Source: JBHEKP01 sp041859375
GTDB lineage: Bacteria; Hydrogenedentota; Hydrogenedentia; Hydrogenedentales; CAITNO01
Assembly (NCBI GenBank): GCA_041859375.1
Contig: JBHEKP010000323.1
Location: 1 to 15,593 of the forward strand
Direction of reading: 5' to 3'
Length of the DNA: 15,593 nt
This document shows, in pieces, positions 13,120-15,593 of this stretch. The notes under the pieces were generated by a model that had not been told where the DNA came from, searched no databases, and saw only the letters and a program-made list of their open reading frames with translations. The translations under genes were made by a program, and so were the position numbers. Numbering within the stretch: the stretch's first letter is position 1; each line of letters begins with the position of its first letter.

Positions 13120-15593
13120 ATGGCTGTTGCTCACCGTTTTGAGCGTCCTACCCTCGGCAAAATTCCGGACACTCTGGACCTTCCCGATCTGATCGAGATC
13201 CAGACAAAATCCTACACTGAATTTCTTCAGTGGGACGTGCCGCCGGATGAGCGCCAGAACATCGGCCTGCAGGAGGTGTTTCAGGAGGTGTTTCCCATCA
13301 CCTCCCCCAACGGGCTGACGAAGCTGGAGTTTGTGCATTACGCCTTCACGCCGCCCAAGTACACCATCCAGGAATGCCAGGAGCGCGGCATGACCTACGC
13401 GGCGTCGCTCAAGGCGCTGCTGCGGCTGGTGCGCTATGAGGAGCTGGGCGCGGGCGAACTCCGCGAGAAGATGATGGTTGAACAGGACGTGTTCCTCGGC
13501 GAGCTTCCGTTGATGACGCCCACGGGCACCTTCATCATCAACGGTGCCGAGCGCGTCATCGTGAGCCAGCTCCACAAGTCGCCGGGCGTGTCCTTCGAGC
13601 GCCGGCAGCACCCGAACGGCAAGATGATGCTGTGCGCGCGGATCATCCCCTACCGCGGCGCCTGGCTTGAATTCGAGTATGACCTGAACGACTACCTGTG
13701 GGTGGTCATCGACCGGCGCAGCAAGCTGGCGGTGACGACCTTCCTCAAGGCCTTCGGCTATGTGGAGCCCGAGGAGCTGCTCGCCCTGTTCTACACCTTT
13801 GACACGGTCAGCATCGGCAGAAACAAGCTGAAGGTGAACGGCAAGTCGGCCGAGCCCGAGGAAATCATCGGCCGCTGGCTCGCCACCGACGTGGTGGACC
13901 CGGAGTCGGGCGAAATTCTCGCCGACGCCGCCACGGAGCTGAAGAAGGAGTCGCTGAACCGCATCATCGCCTCCCACGTCAACGAAATCCTGCTGCTGAA
14001 CCCCGGCGAGGTGCAGCGCGATCCGGCCATCGTCCACACGCTGAGCCAGGATCACATCATGACCCAGGACGAGGCGATGCAGGCGGTGTACGCCAAGGTG
14101 CGGCCCGGCGACCCCGCCACGCCCGCCACCTACCGAACCTTCTTCCAGAAGCTCTTCTCGGACCCGAGCCGCTATGACTTCGCGGCGGTGGGCCGCTACA
14201 AAATCAACCGCAAGATGGGCCTCCAGCAGGACCAGTCGGTCAAGACGCTGACCCGCGAGGACGTGGTCGCCACGCTCCAGTACCTGGTGAAACTGCGCGG
14301 CGGCGAGGGCGTGCTGGACGACATCGACCACCTTGGCAACCGCCGCGTCCGCGCCGTGGGCGAGCTTCTGTCCAACCAGGTGCGCACCGGCCTGGTGCGC
14401 ATGGAGCGCACCGTGCGCGAGCGCATGAACTACCAGGACGAGGAAAACCTCACGCCGCAGAACCTGGTGAACCCCAAGCCGGTGAACGCGGTCATCAAGG
14501 ACTTCTTCGGCCGCAGCCAGCTTTCCCACTTCATGGACCAGATCAACCCGCTGGCGGAGCTGACCCACAAGCGCCGCCTGAGCGCGCTCGGCCCGGGCGG
14601 CCTGAGCCGCGAGCGGGCGGGCTTCGAGGTGCGCGACGTGCACCCGACCCACTACGGCCGCATCTGCCCGATTGAGACGCCCGAAGGTCCGAACATCGGC
14701 CTTATGGCCTCGCTGTCCACCTACGCGCGCATCAACGAGTACGGCTTCCTGGAGACGCCCTACCGCAAGGTGGAGAACGGCCGGGTCACCAAGAAGGTGG
14801 AGATGCTCTCGGCCTACGACGAGGACAACTACCACATCGCCCAGGCCAACGCGCCCGTGGACGACAAGGGGCGCTACCAAAACCCGCTGGTCTTCTGCCG
14901 CCACCGCGACGACTTCCCGCGCGTTTCCCCGGCGCAGGTGGACTACATGGACGTGTCCACCAAGCAGCTTGTGTCCGTGGCCGCCGCGCTCATTCCCTTC
15001 CTGGAGCACGACGACGCGAACCGCGCGCTGATGGGCTCCAACATGCAGCGTCAGGCCGTTCCGCTCGTATTCCCGGACTCGCCGATAGTAGGAACGGGCA
15101 TTGAGCACCGCATAGCGAAGGACTCAGGTTCCTGCGTAGTTTCAAGACGCGCCGGTACGGTCTCCTACGTCGACGCGGACAGGATCGAGATAGATACTGA
15201 CGACGGCGGACACGACGAATACAAGATGCCGAAGTTCAGGCGCTCCAACCAAGGCACCGTCATCCATCAGCGTCCTATCGTCTATACAAACCAGCATGTC
15301 GACGCCAATGAGATCATCGGAGACGGGCAGGCCTGCGAAGAGGGCGAACTCGCTCTCGGACGCAACGTCGTAGTCGCCTTCGTCTCATGGGAGGGCTACA
15401 ACTTTGAAGACGCCATCCTGCTCTCGCAGAAGCTGGTAAAAGAAGATTTCTACACATCTATACATATAGAGGAATACGAGGTCGAAGCCCGCGACACGAA
15501 GCTTGGCCCCGAAGAGATCTCGCGCGACATCCCGAATGTCGGCGAAGACGCTCTGAAGAACCTCGACGAAGACGGCATTGTGCGCGTCGGCGC
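13120..15593 (+). CDS. rpoB: DNA-directed RNA polymerase beta subunit, N-terminal 824 residues (partial at right edge)
   Basis: The beta subunit forms one half of the RNA polymerase cleft and the rifampicin pocket. Visible blocks in order: GTFIINGAERVIVSQLHKSPGV, the rifampicin region SQLSHFMDQINPLAELTHKR (466-485), LSALGPGGLSRERAGFEVRD, HPTHYGRICPIETPEGPNIG, then MGSNMQRQAVPL (638-649), KFRRSNQGT and EARDTKLGPEEI. The remaining third or so lies beyond the window. The start has GAAGGAG 7 nt upstream. Two oddities: the residues equivalent to E. coli Q513 and N518 are His470 and Ile475; and codon use changes sharply near codon 645, where hand counts of G/C in third position fall from 55 of 60 codons (14881-15060) to 55 of 80 (15061-15300), and ATA and GTA codons, absent before, each appear five times. 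The last ~530 bases may come from another organism through mis-assembly. The reading frame stays open throughout. Confidence 0.96.
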   Translation, partial: MAVAHRFERPTLGKIPDTLDLPDLIEIQTKSYTEFLQWDVPPDERQNIGLQEVFQEVFPITSPNGLTKLEFVHYAFTPPKYTIQECQERGMTYAASLKALLRLVRYEELGAGELREKMMVEQDVFLGELPLMTPTGTFIINGAERVIVSQLHKSPGVSFERRQHPNGKMMLCARIIPYRGAWLEFEYDLNDYLWVVIDRRSKLAVTTFLKAFGYVEPEELLALFYTFDTVSIGRNKLKVNGKSAEPEEIIGRWLATDVVDPESGEILADAATELKKESLNRIIASHVNEILLLNPGEVQRDPAIVHTLSQDHIMTQDEAMQAVYAKVRPGDPATPATYRTFFQKLFSDPSRYDFAAVGRYKINRKMGLQQDQSVKTLTREDVVATLQYLVKLRGGEGVLDDIDHLGNRRVRAVGELLSNQVRTGLVRMERTVRERMNYQDEENLTPQNLVNPKPVNAVIKDFFGRSQLSHFMDQINPLAELTHKRRLSALGPGGLSRERAGFEVRDVHPTHYGRICPIETPEGPNIGLMASLSTYARINEYGFLETPYRKVENGRVTKKVEMLSAYDEDNYHIAQANAPVDDKGRYQNPLVFCRHRDDFPRVSPAQVDYMDVSTKQLVSVAAALIPFLEHDDANRALMGSNMQRQAVPLVFPDSPIVGTGIEHRIAKDSGSCVVSRRAGTVSYVDADRIEIDTDDGGHDEYKMPKFRRSNQGTVIHQRPIVYTNQHVDANEIIGDGQACEEGELALGRNVVVAFVSWEGYNFEDAILLSQKLVKEDFYTSIHIEEYEVEARDTKLGPEEISRDIPNVGEDALKNLDEDGIVRVG

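Noticed and set aside
12865..15108. 747-codon minus-strand open frame opposite rpoB
   Set aside because: Antisense of rpoB, rich in Val/Leu/His/Gly without family features. Its upstream end near 15108 lies close to the composition switch, which itself hints that the shadow frame stops where the codon use changes.

Overview
The window reads as a piece of the chromosome of a GC-rich, Gram-negative, probably uncultured bacterium. The Gram-negative call rests on an outer-membrane TolC-type protein, a lipoprotein with a clear lipobox and several signal peptides. Gene mix and codon use (wobble positions about 90% G or C) would fit a Hydrogenedentota- or Planctomycetota-like lineage, but nothing here proves a phylum. 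I see no tRNA, rRNA, CRISPR array, transposase, integrase or phage gene.

Layout. (1) 1-1404, minus: 5' part of the disaggregase gene clpB, running off the left edge. (2) 1636-3429, plus: an exported clan GH-D (GH36/alpha-galactosidase-like) glycosidase, divergent from clpB. (3) 3439-4476, minus: a lipoprotein of unknown function, convergent with the glycosidase; a hairpin covers both stop codons. (4) 4645-6042, plus: an exported right-handed beta-helix protein. (5) 6131-6979, plus: a likely two-gene unit, a DUF134 helix-turn-helix protein with a Cys/His-rich tail followed by a small DUF202 membrane protein, behind a good sigma70-type promoter. (6) 6956-9487, minus: a periplasmic ABC-type binding domain fused to a TolC-like outer-membrane domain. 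(7) 9634-10928, minus: a likely two-gene operon, an exported alpha/alpha-toroid protein and a small zinc-ribbon protein. (8) 11017-12168, minus: SfsA fused to a DUF123 (GIY-YIG-like) domain. (9) 12274-12846, plus: a SpoU/TrmH RNA 2'-O-methyltransferase. (10) 13120 to the right edge, plus: the first two thirds of rpoB, with its own AT-rich promoter region instead of the usual rplJ-rplL genes upstream.

How the genes may work together. The glycosidase and beta-helix protein both look exported and carbohydrate-related, and with the lipoprotein between them they suggest extracellular polysaccharide use; this is inference from neighbourhood. The rest is a mixture of housekeeping (clpB, trmH-like, rpoB) and unrelated small units.

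Most noteworthy points: the binding-protein/TolC fusion with a C10 tract just after its signal peptide; the DUF134 protein with a metal-binding-like tail and an internal Shine-Dalgarno/ATG that could yield the tail alone; the SfsA-DUF123 fusion; and an abrupt change of codon use inside rpoB near 15040-15070. That last point most simply means an assembly chimera joined at a highly conserved rpoB segment, so the final ~530 bases should not be trusted as the same organism until checked.
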